64,000 bases of DNA from an uncultured Eisenbergiella sp. (GTDB lineage: Bacteria > Bacillota > Clostridia > Lachnospirales > Lachnospiraceae). Shown here piece after piece: positions 25,375 to 33,098 of the stretch. The stretch is from the NCBI GenBank assembly GCA_947627215.1, contig CANQVD010000007.1:62001-126000 (forward strand). Reading direction: 5' to 3'. Position numbers and translations under genes: made by a program. The notes under the pieces were generated by a model. It was given only the letters and a program-made list of their open reading frames with translations. It made no database searches and was not told the DNA's origin. Position 1 is the first letter of the stretch, and each line of letters opens with the position of its first letter.

Positions 25375-27579
25375 TTGAAGCTTTTATGGAAGGAACTGGA
25401 GCTTTCGGACCGGAATCTGATCGAAAGCTTTTATGAGAAGGAGCCGGTGCGGAACTGTGATTTCACCTTTGCGAACAATTATCTCTGGAAGCCGTATTAC
25501 CCGATCTATTTCGGGATCGTGGAGGGCAGCCTGGTGTTTGAATCCGGAGAGAGCGGCATGTCGGTGAGCTTTCCGCAGGGCGTGATCGATCTGAGGAAAA
25601 CGGTGGATGCGCTTTCGGAGTGGTTCGGGCAGGTGGGACGCCCTTTTAAAATGCATCTGGTGAGTCCGGCGCAGTTCGACATGCTGGAAGAACAGTATCC
25701 CGGACGGTTCCAGATCGAATATGAGCGCGGGATCGCGGATTATGTCTATGAAAAGGACAGGCTTCTGACCCTGCAGGGCAAAAATCTGCACGCCAAGAAG
25801 AATCACTGCAATAAATTCAAAAAGGAATACCCCGACTGGCGTTATGAGCCCATTACGGCGGAAAACGTACAGGAATGCATCGAGATGGCGCATCTGTGGT
25901 GGGAGCAGAATGGCGCCGGAGAGGGCGGGGAGAAGGAAGAAGAGTTTTCGGTGACGCTGGAGGCGCTGCGCCATATGGAGGCGCTGCATCTGACCGGCGG
26001 GCTGCTGCGGGCGGGCGGACGTGTGGCGGCTTTTGCGGTGGGAGAGCCCTGCGGGAAAAATATGTATGTCGTGCATTTTGAAAAGGCGCTGGCCGATGTG
26101 GAAGGGGCTTATTCCATGATCAACCAGCAGTTCGTGGAGCACGAGATGGAAGGGTTCACCTATGTAAACCGGGAGGATGATGCGGGAGCGGAGGGGCTGC
26201 GGCAGGCGAAGCTTTCCTATCATCCGATCTTCATGATGGAAAAGGGGCTGGTGACGGAGAAGGTTCCCGGCAGCTATGCCGGCAGCGGGAATAACGGCGC
26301 GCAGGTCAGGGAGCTGGCGAAGGAAATGCTTTCCTTCATTGAGGGCAGTCCCACGCCCTTTCATGCCGCTGCGAATCTGGAGAGAAGGCTGCGGGCGGCG
26401 GAGTTCAGAAAGCTGGAGGAGCTGGAGGGGACGGGACTGGTCCCCGGCGGACGGTATTATACGACGCAGGGCGATTCCGCGCTCATCGCGGTGAAGATTC
26501 CGGAGGGCAGGATACGGGGAATGCGCATTGTGGCCAGCCACAGCGATTCGCCCTGCTTTAAGCTCAAGGAATCGCCGGAAATCCGGCTGGAAGGGAAGTA
26601 TGTGAAGCTCAATGTCGAAAAATACGGCGGCATGATTTATAACACCTGGATGGACCGGCCGCTTTCCGTGGCGGGGCGGGTGCTGGTGAAGGATCCGGAG
26701 ACCGGGGGGATCGAGTCCAGGCTGGTGGATATCCGAAAGGATCTGCTGGTGATCCCAAATGTGTCGATCCATTTCAACCGGGAGGCCAATGAGGGGCAGA
26801 AGCTCAATCCGCAGGTGGATCTGCTGCCGCTTTTTGCGCAGGATCAGGAGATGACGCTGAAAAAGCTCTGCGCGGACAGCCTGAAGGTTTCCGAAGCGGA
26901 TATTCTGGGCAGCGATCTGTATGTCTATAACCGGGACAGAGGGCGGATCATGGGAGCGGACGACGCGTTTGTCGGTTCGCCCCGGCTGGACGATCTGCAG
27001 TGCGCGTTTTCCGCCTGGAAGGGCTTCATGGCATCCAGACCTGTGGATTTTATTGCGGTCTATGCGCTTTTCAATAATGAAGAAACGGGCAGCGCGTCCA
27101 GACAGGGGGCGGATTCCACTTTCCTGGAGGAGATCGTCGATATCGTTCTCGAAGGGCTTTCCCTGTGCAAAAGCGCGCTGGAAAAGAGGCGCTTTTTACA
27201 GAACAGCTTTCTGCTGTCAGCGGACAATGCGCACGCCGTGCATCCCAACCATCCGGAGAAGAGCGATTTGGCCAATCGCCCTTATCTGAACGGCGGTCTG
27301 GTGCTCAAGTTCCAGGGTGGTATGAGGTATGTCACGGACGGCGCTTCGGCGGCCCTGGTGCGGGACATCTGCAGGGAGCATGAGATCCCGGTACAGAATT
27401 TTACCAACCGGGCCGATGTCCCCGGCGGTTCCACGCTGGGAAGGATCTCCAACGCGCATGTTTCCGTTCCGGCCGCGGATGTGGGGCTGCCTCAGCTTGC
27501 CATGCACTCTGCCTTTGAGACGGCGGGCGTGAAGGATACGGCGGCGATGGCGGAGCTGGTGCGCTGGATGATGAGCTGA
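25375..27579 (+). CDS. Fusion of DUF2156 domain and M18 family aminopeptidase
   Basis: 734 residues in a single open frame. Residues 1 to about 298 match DUF2156 (FemAB/LPG-synthase-like acyltransferase fold): KLLWKELELSDRNLIESFY, LHAKKNHCNKFKKEYP, YVNREDDAGAEGLRQAK, SYHPIFMMEKG. After a Gly/Ser-rich linker (SYAGSGNNGAQ) residues about 310-734 are an M18 metallo-aminopeptidase: IEGSPTPFHA, ASHSDSPCFKLKE (zinc His), DDAFVGSPRLDDLQCAF, NNEETGSAS (catalytic Glu), SADNAHAVHPNHPEKS and AMHSAFETAG. The domain pair normally occurs as two proteins. Start is TTG at 25375; no ATG in a conserved position exists. It could process or transfer amino acids, but the joint function is unknown. Confidence 0.85.
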   Translation: MKLLWKELELSDRNLIESFYEKEPVRNCDFTFANNYLWKPYYPIYFGIVEGSLVFESGESGMSVSFPQGVIDLRKTVDALSEWFGQVGRPFKMHLVSPAQFDMLEEQYPGRFQIEYERGIADYVYEKDRLLTLQGKNLHAKKNHCNKFKKEYPDWRYEPITAENVQECIEMAHLWWEQNGAGEGGEKEEEFSVTLEALRHMEALHLTGGLLRAGGRVAAFAVGEPCGKNMYVVHFEKALADVEGAYSMINQQFVEHEMEGFTYVNREDDAGAEGLRQAKLSYHPIFMMEKGLVTEKVPGSYAGSGNNGAQVRELAKEMLSFIEGSPTPFHAAANLERRLRAAEFRKLEELEGTGLVPGGRYYTTQGDSALIAVKIPEGRIRGMRIVASHSDSPCFKLKESPEIRLEGKYVKLNVEKYGGMIYNTWMDRPLSVAGRVLVKDPETGGIESRLVDIRKDLLVIPNVSIHFNREANEGQKLNPQVDLLPLFAQDQEMTLKKLCADSLKVSEADILGSDLYVYNRDRGRIMGADDAFVGSPRLDDLQCAFSAWKGFMASRPVDFIAVYALFNNEETGSASRQGADSTFLEEIVDIVLEGLSLCKSALEKRRFLQNSFLLSADNAHAVHPNHPEKSDLANRPYLNGGLVLKFQGGMRYVTDGASAALVRDICREHEIPVQNFTNRADVPGGSTLGRISNAHVSVPAADVGLPQLAMHSAFETAGVKDTAAMAELVRWMMS

Positions 27580-27674
27580 AAGCGCAGAGCGGATCCCTCG
27601 CCTGGAACGGACGCTCCGGGGTGACTGAGGCATCCCTGGCGGTCTGTTTTGCGGGGAACGGTATCGGGCGCGCA

Positions 27675-27713
27675 AAATGCGGCCGCTTTTCCCGGAAATG
27701 CGGCCGTTTTCCC
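27675..27713 (+). repeat. Two direct repeats 21 bases apart upstream of a promoter
   Basis: AAATGCGGCCGCTTTTCCC (27675-27693) and AAATGCGGCCGTTTTCCC (27696-27713) differ by one base indel. Their starts are 21 bases apart, two helical turns, and the second ends nine bases before the -35 of the promoter at 27723. This looks like a tandem operator. The rest of the gap from 27580 to 27892 holds only this and the promoter. Confidence 0.6.
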
Positions 27714-27722
27714 AGAAAAGCC

Positions 27723-27751
27723 TTGCGCCGGGCCGGGGGAAAAGGTATACT
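27723..27751 (+). promoter_or_regulatory. Promoter for the phosphoribosyltransferase gene
   Basis: -35 TTGCGC (27723-27728), 17-base spacer, -10 TATACT (27746-27751), 142 bases upstream of the gene start. Confidence 0.65.
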
Positions 27752-27892
27752 GGAAACAGATGCAGGGGCTGTTCGGATGGCAGGTTCGGACTGCGCCATG
27801 GTGGAGGCGGGACGGCCGCGGATGCGGCGGGAGGATCCCGGCTCGGGGATTTAGCCGGAGAGGATGCGGCGCGAAAGGACGGGGATCACAGA

Positions 27893-28534
27893 ATGGAAAA
27901 TCATGCGTTGAAATTTTATTCCAGAGCGGGCAACAGCATTGCGCTGCGCGCGATACCGGGGCATTTTGCCACCAGCCATTCCCATATCAATTATTATGTG
28001 GACATTACGGGTCTGAAGACGAGGCGCAGCGAGGCGGCGGATGCGGCAAAGGCCTTTGCGCAGCGTTTCCCCATCGACGCGGTGGTGGATACCATCGTCT
28101 GCATGGACGGCAGCGAGGTGATCGGCGCGTATCTGGCGGAGGAGCTGGAGAACCGGCATTTCCGCACGATGAATGAGCACAATACGATTTACGTGGTCAC
28201 GCCGGAGTTCAACATCAACAACCAGATGATCTTCCGGGATAATCTGATCCCGGCGATCCGCGGGAAGAACGTGGTGCTTTTGCTGGCGACTTCCACCACG
28301 GGTCTCACCATCAGCCGTAGCATGGAATGTATCGACTATTACGGCGGCCATGTGCAGGAGATCTGTTCCGTATTCAGCGCCATTGACAGCGTCAACGGGC
28401 ATCGGATCGACAGCCTTTTCACCGTCAGCGATATTCCGGGCTATCAGGCTTATGAGGCGTATGCCTGCCCGTTTTGCCGGAACAAACAGAAGCTGGACGC
28501 CATGGTCAACGGCCACGGCTATTCAAGACTGTAA
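27893..28534 (+). CDS. Type I phosphoribosyltransferase-like protein (orotate PRTase-related)
   Basis: 213 residues. The core RFPIDAVVDTIVCMDGSEVIGAYL followed by NVVLLLATSTTGLTISRSME fits the PRTase fold; in standard enzymes the PRPP loop is two acidic residues then small/hydroxyl residues (DD..TTGxT), here LATSTTGLT with the acidic pair replaced, so PRPP use is uncertain. The C terminus has ACPFCRNKQK, a possible zinc or redox Cys pair. Orotate PRTase is the nearest label, but no pyrimidine genes are adjacent and the role may be regulatory. ATG 27893 follows AAAGGACGGGG. Terminated at 28556-28592. Confidence 0.65.
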   Translation: MENHALKFYSRAGNSIALRAIPGHFATSHSHINYYVDITGLKTRRSEAADAAKAFAQRFPIDAVVDTIVCMDGSEVIGAYLAEELENRHFRTMNEHNTIYVVTPEFNINNQMIFRDNLIPAIRGKNVVLLLATSTTGLTISRSMECIDYYGGHVQEICSVFSAIDSVNGHRIDSLFTVSDIPGYQAYEAYACPFCRNKQKLDAMVNGHGYSRL

Positions 28535-28555
28535 CGGTTCGGAGGAAAAAGAAAT

Positions 28556-28592
28556 CAGAAACCGGCCCGGGGCCCTGCGCCCCGGGTTTTCT
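28556..28592 (+). terminator. Terminator after the phosphoribosyltransferase gene
   Basis: CCCGGGGC pairs with GCCCCGGG (28566-28586 region), extended by AGAAACC/GGTTTTCT, and followed by TTTTCTGT. Confidence 0.85.
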
Positions 28593-28705
28593 GTATGTCG
28601 GGGCCTTTGATCCGTCCCGCGGCGTCCGGCCGGCCGCAGCCTCCCGCACAGACGGCGGAGAAGGGAATAGAATATCATGACGCCTTTTTAAAAAAGAGGA
28701 TGGGA

Positions 28706-30637
28706 ATGGTCTCGGAAAAGCTGGAGGATATTCTGAATCTGAGTCTGGAGTCCGGGGAGGGACAGCGGCAGCGTTCCGATGTGCTGGACGTGGGCTTTGA
28801 CCGGGAGAGCGGGGTTTGGGAACTGATCGTCAAATACAGCGGAGATCTGGAGCGGCTGCGGCAGGAGGGCATCGGCGTGGAACGCCTGCTGGCGGGCTAT
28901 GCGATCGTGACGCTGCCGCAGGAAAAGATTCCTCTGCTGGTACAGGCGCCGGAGGTGGAATATGTGGAAATGCCTAAAAGGCTGTTGGAAGGAGTCTATG
29001 AGGCGAAGCGGGTGAGCTACATCCTGCCGCTGACCGGGAGCGGCGCATGCGCTGCGGACGTATCCTGCGGGACACTGGATGCGGGCTGCGCGCCGCGGGA
29101 GGGCCCCTGCGCGGACGGCGTACGGGAGGAGGCCTGCGGAGCGGAAAATGCGGACGGCACGGCGCAGGAGATATCCGGCGGAGGGCAGGACATGCGCGGC
29201 GATCTGTCCGGCAGCGGTGTGCTGATCGCGGTGCTGGATTCGGGAATCGACTATTATCTGGAGGATTTTCGCGACGGCGACGGCGGCAGCCGTATCGCGT
29301 GGCTCTGGGATCAGACGCTGACGGACGGGCGGTTCGCTCCGCCGGAGGGGTTTTCCATCGGCGCGGAATTTTCAAAGCCCCAGATCGACGCGGCGCTGGC
29401 CGCGGGCAGCAGACAGGACGCCTTTTCCGGAGTTCCGAGCGTTGACCGTTCCGGCCATGGGACTTCGGTGGCGGCGGTGGCGGCGGGAGGAAGCAGGGAT
29501 CCGCTTCTGCAGGGCGTGGCGGTGGGCGTGCAGCTTCTGGTGGTGAAGCTGGCAGATCTGCAAAACGGTTTCCCGCGGACGACGGAGCTGATGCGCGCGG
29601 TGACCTGGTCCCTGCGGAAGGCGAGGCAGATGGGACGTCCGCTGGTCATCAATATCAGTTTCGGGAATACCTGCGGTCCTCATGACGGGTCCGCCCTCCT
29701 GTCCCGATTTCTGGACAGCGCCGCAGAGGCAGGCCGCACGGTGATCTGCGCGGGCAGCGGAAATGAAGGCGCTTCTTCCGGACATGCGGCGGGGCGGCTT
29801 GTGGAGAACGGGAGCGGGACGGTGGAGCTGGTGGTCGCGGATTATGAACGCACGCTGAGCCTGCAGGTCTGGAAAAATTACGCGGATCTTTTTGCGATCA
29901 CGCTGGTCACGCCGTCCGGCGACGAGATCCCGGTACGCCTCCCGCAGGAAAACGGAATGGGGACGTTCCCGGACGGCAGAAGACAGGATGTGATCGCGGG
30001 AGATACGGAGGTGCTGATTTACGTGGGACAGCCGTCCCCCTATTCCGTCCGGCAGGAGATCTTTTTCGATCTTCTTCCGGTAAATTCTTACATTGAAGCG
30101 GGCGTCTGGTCGGTCCGGCTGGAGGCGCTCAGGATCGTTTCGGGGGAATATCAGATGTATCTGCCGGGACAGGAGGTGCGCGCGCCGGAGACCCGTTTTG
30201 TACGGCCCGCGACGGAGCTGACGCTGACGGTGCCCTCCACCGCCGCGAAGGTGCTGACCGTGGGGGCATATCAGCCGTTTTATGAATCCTATGCCGATTT
30301 TTCCGGCCGCGGCGCGCCGGTTCCGGCGGCGGATGCCGCCCTGTTCGAGGACGTCAAGCCCGATCTTGCCGCGCCGGGAGTGGATATTCTGACAGTCACG
30401 TCAGGCGGGAGTGTTGTTCGTGTCAGTGGGACTTCCTTTGCGGCTCCGATCGTGACGGGCGCGTCGGCTCTGTTGATGGAATGGGGGATCGTGCGGGGGA
30501 ATGATCCGTATTTATACGGAGAAAAAATGAAAGCGTATCTGCGGCGGGGCGCGCGGCCCCTGCGCGGGGAGGATGCCCTGCCGAATAATCGGGTGGGATA
30601 CGGCGCGCTGTGCGCGGCCGGCAGCCTGCCGCAGTGA
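28706..30637 (+). CDS. Subtilisin-like serine protease (S8), CspA/B/C-like
   Basis: 643 residues with no signal peptide. N-terminal prodomain-like part (residues 1-105, VELIVKYSGDL-type, IVTLPQEKI), a low-complexity Ala/Gly/Cys insert (about 110-165), then the S8 catalytic domain: Asp in AVLDSGIDYY, His in DRSGHGTSVAAVAAGG, oxyanion Asn in VICAGSGNEG, Ser in SGTSFAAPIVTGA. A jelly-roll-like insertion separates Asn and Ser, as in clostridial Csp proteases that activate germination enzymes. That role is inferred from family likeness only. ATG 28706 follows AGAGG by six bases; ATG 28700 is possible. Alone between two terminators. Confidence 0.88.
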   Translation: MVSEKLEDILNLSLESGEGQRQRSDVLDVGFDRESGVWELIVKYSGDLERLRQEGIGVERLLAGYAIVTLPQEKIPLLVQAPEVEYVEMPKRLLEGVYEAKRVSYILPLTGSGACAADVSCGTLDAGCAPREGPCADGVREEACGAENADGTAQEISGGGQDMRGDLSGSGVLIAVLDSGIDYYLEDFRDGDGGSRIAWLWDQTLTDGRFAPPEGFSIGAEFSKPQIDAALAAGSRQDAFSGVPSVDRSGHGTSVAAVAAGGSRDPLLQGVAVGVQLLVVKLADLQNGFPRTTELMRAVTWSLRKARQMGRPLVINISFGNTCGPHDGSALLSRFLDSAAEAGRTVICAGSGNEGASSGHAAGRLVENGSGTVELVVADYERTLSLQVWKNYADLFAITLVTPSGDEIPVRLPQENGMGTFPDGRRQDVIAGDTEVLIYVGQPSPYSVRQEIFFDLLPVNSYIEAGVWSVRLEALRIVSGEYQMYLPGQEVRAPETRFVRPATELTLTVPSTAAKVLTVGAYQPFYESYADFSGRGAPVPAADAALFEDVKPDLAAPGVDILTVTSGGSVVRVSGTSFAAPIVTGASALLMEWGIVRGNDPYLYGEKMKAYLRRGARPLRGEDALPNNRVGYGALCAAGSLPQ

Positions 30638-30709
30638 CGGTTTTCGGGAACGGTTTTCGGGCGGGGCGCGCCGGTCTGTGCCGGTGTCACCGCCGCGGCC
30701 CTGTCCCTG

Positions 30710-30740
30710 CCCGTTTCTCTGGATAGAAACGGGATGTTTT
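30710..30740 (+). terminator. Probable terminator after the subtilase gene
   Basis: CCCGTTTCT (30710-30718) and AGAAACGGG (30725-30733) form a perfect 9-bp stem, followed by ATGTTTTCGTT, a weak T tract. Confidence 0.6.
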
Positions 30741-30770
30741 CGTTAGCTGGAAAATTTCGGATTTATATAA

Positions 30771-30799
30771 TAGACAAAATGAATATTATGATTTATAAT
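30771..30799 (+). promoter_or_regulatory. Promoter for the tyrosine-recombinase-like gene
   Basis: -35 TAGACA (30771-30776), 17-base spacer, -10 TATAAT (30794-30799), 39 bases before the ATG, within an AT-rich island. Another TATAAT is at 30766-30771. Confidence 0.75.
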
Positions 30800-30837
30800 A
30801 GATCCGGATATAAAGAAAAGAAAGAAGGGACGGACAG

Positions 30838-31650
30838 ATGGCGGCGGAAAGAGAGACGGAAATACCGCTCACGGATGAGGCGATCGACGCATTTCTGAAT
30901 GAGATGAGAACCCGGGACTGCAAGACGTGTTCCCTGAACAGTTATCGACAGATCCTTTCCGGGCTGGCGGCCTATCTTCCGCCCGGCAGCGGCATATGCG
31001 AAACGACGGGCGGAGAATGGAAGGCCTGGATGGAGGAGCGCGGTTATTCCCGCCGGACCATAAACGCCCGGCTCTCCGCATACAACAGCTTTCTGAAATA
31101 TATGGGGAAGCGGGAGTGGCAGGAAACGGATTTTTCAAAGAAGCCGGACAGCATTCAGCCGGAGCTGACCAGGGCGGAATATATAAGGCTGCTGAAAACG
31201 GCAAAGCGTCTGGGCAGAGAACGGGAATATCTCCTGATCAAGCTGATGGGGAGCGCGGGCGTGCGGAGTCAGGAGCTGGACAGAGTCACGGCGGAGGCCG
31301 TGCGGGACGGATCGATCCGGACGGAGAGTTATCATCGGAAGCGGCTCCTGCGGCTGCCGGACTGTCTGCGAAAGGAACTGCTTTCCTATGCGCGGCGGGA
31401 GGGCATCCAAAAAGGCCCGCTGTTTCTCGCCAGGGACGGGACGCCGCTGGTGCGCTCGACGGTATGGTCCTGCGTGAACGGCATCAGCAGCGACGCCCGC
31501 GTGGATGAGGAGAAGGTGAACCCGCGGAGCCTGTTTCGCCTTTACTGCGGCACGAGGGACGGGCTGGAGGCCGGGATCCGGGCGATGGCGGAGCAGGCGT
31601 ATGAGCGGATCCTGGAGGAGGAACAACTGGAGATCGGCTGGGAGGAATAG
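30838..31650 (+). CDS. Degenerate tyrosine recombinase family protein
   Basis: 270 residues. The N-terminal SAM-like core-binding domain (about 8-95, CSLNSYRQILSGLAAYL, YSRRTINARLSAYNSFLKYM) and the start of the catalytic domain (RAEYIRLLKTAKRLGRE, first catalytic Arg in GSAGVRSQELDRV) are clear. The HxxR box is replaced by NPRSLFRLYCG and the LGH segment is missing; a Tyr remains in MAEQAYERIL. The C terminus ends in EQLEIGWEE. It has its own promoter, so it is probably expressed, but strand-exchange activity is doubtful; a DNA-binding role is an inference. Confidence 0.75.
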   Translation: MAAERETEIPLTDEAIDAFLNEMRTRDCKTCSLNSYRQILSGLAAYLPPGSGICETTGGEWKAWMEERGYSRRTINARLSAYNSFLKYMGKREWQETDFSKKPDSIQPELTRAEYIRLLKTAKRLGREREYLLIKLMGSAGVRSQELDRVTAEAVRDGSIRTESYHRKRLLRLPDCLRKELLSYARREGIQKGPLFLARDGTPLVRSTVWSCVNGISSDARVDEEKVNPRSLFRLYCGTRDGLEAGIRAMAEQAYERILEEEQLEIGWEE

Positions 31651-31710
31651 GCCGGAAGGATTTTTGCCCGCGATCCTGATTTTTATACCTGTGATTCCGA
31701 CATTTTCCGG

Positions 31711-31739
31711 TTGATGGGATCCGCCGGATGCGCTATGAT
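31711..31739 (+). promoter_or_regulatory. Promoter for the inositol-monophosphatase-like gene
   Basis: -35 TTGATG (31711-31716), 17-base spacer, -10 TATGAT (31734-31739). Its position makes transcription start at or after 31746, which excludes the ATG at 31742 as start. Confidence 0.75.
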
Positions 31740-31771
31740 GGATGGAAGAACCGGGAAAGGAGATTTGCAGC

Positions 31772-32596
31772 GTGAAAAATCTGACGGCTTTTGATCCGGA
31801 AGGCGGTCCTGATGGCCGCGATGCGCGCAGGACATTGGAGGAGCTCATCGCGCTGGTGCGGGAGACGGATTCGATCATTTTTGACGAGGCCCTGGTGGAA
31901 AACGTGCACGAAAAGGGGCGCGCCGACTATGTGACGAAGGTGGATGAAGGGGTACAGAAATTTCTGCAGGGGGAGCTGGCGGGGCGGTATCCGCGGATCG
32001 GCTTCATCGCGGAGGAGCAGGAGCGGTTTGCCGCGGACCCGAAGGGAGCCTACTGGATCCTGGATCCGATCGACGGCACCACCAACCTGATCCATCACTA
32101 TCAGATGAGCGCCGTATCCCTTGGTTTGTATGAGAACGGAGAAATGCTTCTGGGCGTGGTATACAATCCCTTCTCCCGGGAAGTGTTCTCGGCGGCGAAG
32201 GGGCAGGGCGCATTTCTGAACGGGGAGCGGATCCGGACGGCGGGAACGCCGGATCTGGCCCATGCGCTGGTCTCCTATGGGTCCAGCCCTTATGAAAAGG
32301 AGCGGGCGCACGGGCTGTTTGTCCTGTATGAACGCATTTTCCGGCAGTGCAGCGATTTTCGCCGCTGCGGCTCCGCGGCGCTGGATCTGTGTTATGTGGC
32401 CTGCGGCCGGCAGGACGTTTATCTGGAGCGGAATCTGAAGCCGTGGGATTACGCGGCCGGCGGTCTGATCGTGACGGAAGCCGGCGGATGTATTTCCGGC
32501 TGGGAGAAGGGGAGGAAGGTGCCCTGGATCGAAAATGCGGATGTGCTGGCGGCCAACGGCGGGGCGATGCTGGAGGGGATGCTGGCGTTATTGTGA
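31772..32596 (+). CDS. Inositol monophosphatase family protein (SuhB/CysQ-like)
   Basis: 274 residues from a GTG start after AAAGGAG. Magnesium-dependent phosphatase fold: Glu in FIAEEQERF, WILDPIDGTTNLIHHY (metal Asp residues and the GT motif) and KPWDYAAGGLIVTEAGG. Substrates in this family include inositol phosphates, 3'-phosphoadenosine phosphate and fructose bisphosphate; sequence alone does not choose. GTG 31772 is preferred over the ATG at 31742, which lies next to the promoter -10. The next unit is the Trp T-box leader. Confidence 0.88.
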   Translation: MKNLTAFDPEGGPDGRDARRTLEELIALVRETDSIIFDEALVENVHEKGRADYVTKVDEGVQKFLQGELAGRYPRIGFIAEEQERFAADPKGAYWILDPIDGTTNLIHHYQMSAVSLGLYENGEMLLGVVYNPFSREVFSAAKGQGAFLNGERIRTAGTPDLAHALVSYGSSPYEKERAHGLFVLYERIFRQCSDFRRCGSAALDLCYVACGRQDVYLERNLKPWDYAAGGLIVTEAGGCISGWEKGRKVPWIENADVLAANGGAMLEGMLALL

Positions 32597-32695
32597 GCGT
32601 GTCCGGATTCTTTTCCAAAGGTCCTGTGAAAGGAGACGGCATGGCCTGTGTTTCGGCTTTCCGGAAAAGGCGCGCGCAGGCCCTGAAAAAAGGGC

Positions 32696-32724
32696 TTGAC
32701 AGCGCGTGACGAAAGCGATATTCT
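32696..32724 (+). promoter_or_regulatory. Promoter for trpB2
   Basis: -35 TTGACA (32696-32701), 17-base spacer, -10 TATTCT (32719-32724), just before the T-box leader. Confidence 0.85.
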
Positions 32725-32730
32725 GTTTAC

Positions 32731-33046
32731 AGTTAAACCGTTGAAGAAGGGTGAGTAGCCAGTACAGAGCGGATGCAGAGAGCCGCCGGTCGGTGTGAGG
32801 CGGCAGCGCAGTACGGGTGAATGGACTTCGGAGGGCGACCTGAACCGGATGGAGTAGGGAAGCCGGAGCGGATACTCCGTTATCAACGAAAGCATATGTC
32901 TGTATGCATGAGAGGGCGCGCAGATTCCTGCGGCGGACGTTTTCGGGTCTGCCGGAGGGAGAAGGTACGCCAAGCCGGGTGGCACCGCAGGAGAACGAAC
33001 TCCTGTCCCAGCAGAAACCATATTTTTGCCGGGACAGGGGTTTTTT
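32731..33046 (+). promoter_or_regulatory. T-box riboswitch leader, tryptophan specifier
   Basis: Stem I shows GAGTAG (S-turn side) near 32750, AGAGAGCCGCC and GGTGTGAGGCGGC in the distal arm, and specifier TGG at 32850-32852 in the context GGATGGAG (Trp codon after GA and before A). The T-box core GGGTGGCACCGCAGGAG spans 32976-32991 and the terminator pairs TCCTGTCCC (33001-33009) with GGGACAGGGG (33031-33040) before six T. Uncharged tRNA-Trp should raise trpB2 expression. This occupies the whole 500-base gap before trpB2. Confidence 0.92.
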
Positions 33047-33098
33047 GTCGTATCGGGACGAAGGCCTGCCGCGGCGATCAGGAAAGGAGCCAGGAACA

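Noticed and set aside
32641-32709. Tiny ORF (22 codons) with AAAGGAG before trpB2
   Set aside because: It overlaps the -35 of the T-box promoter and has no counterpart in T-box biology; treated as chance.
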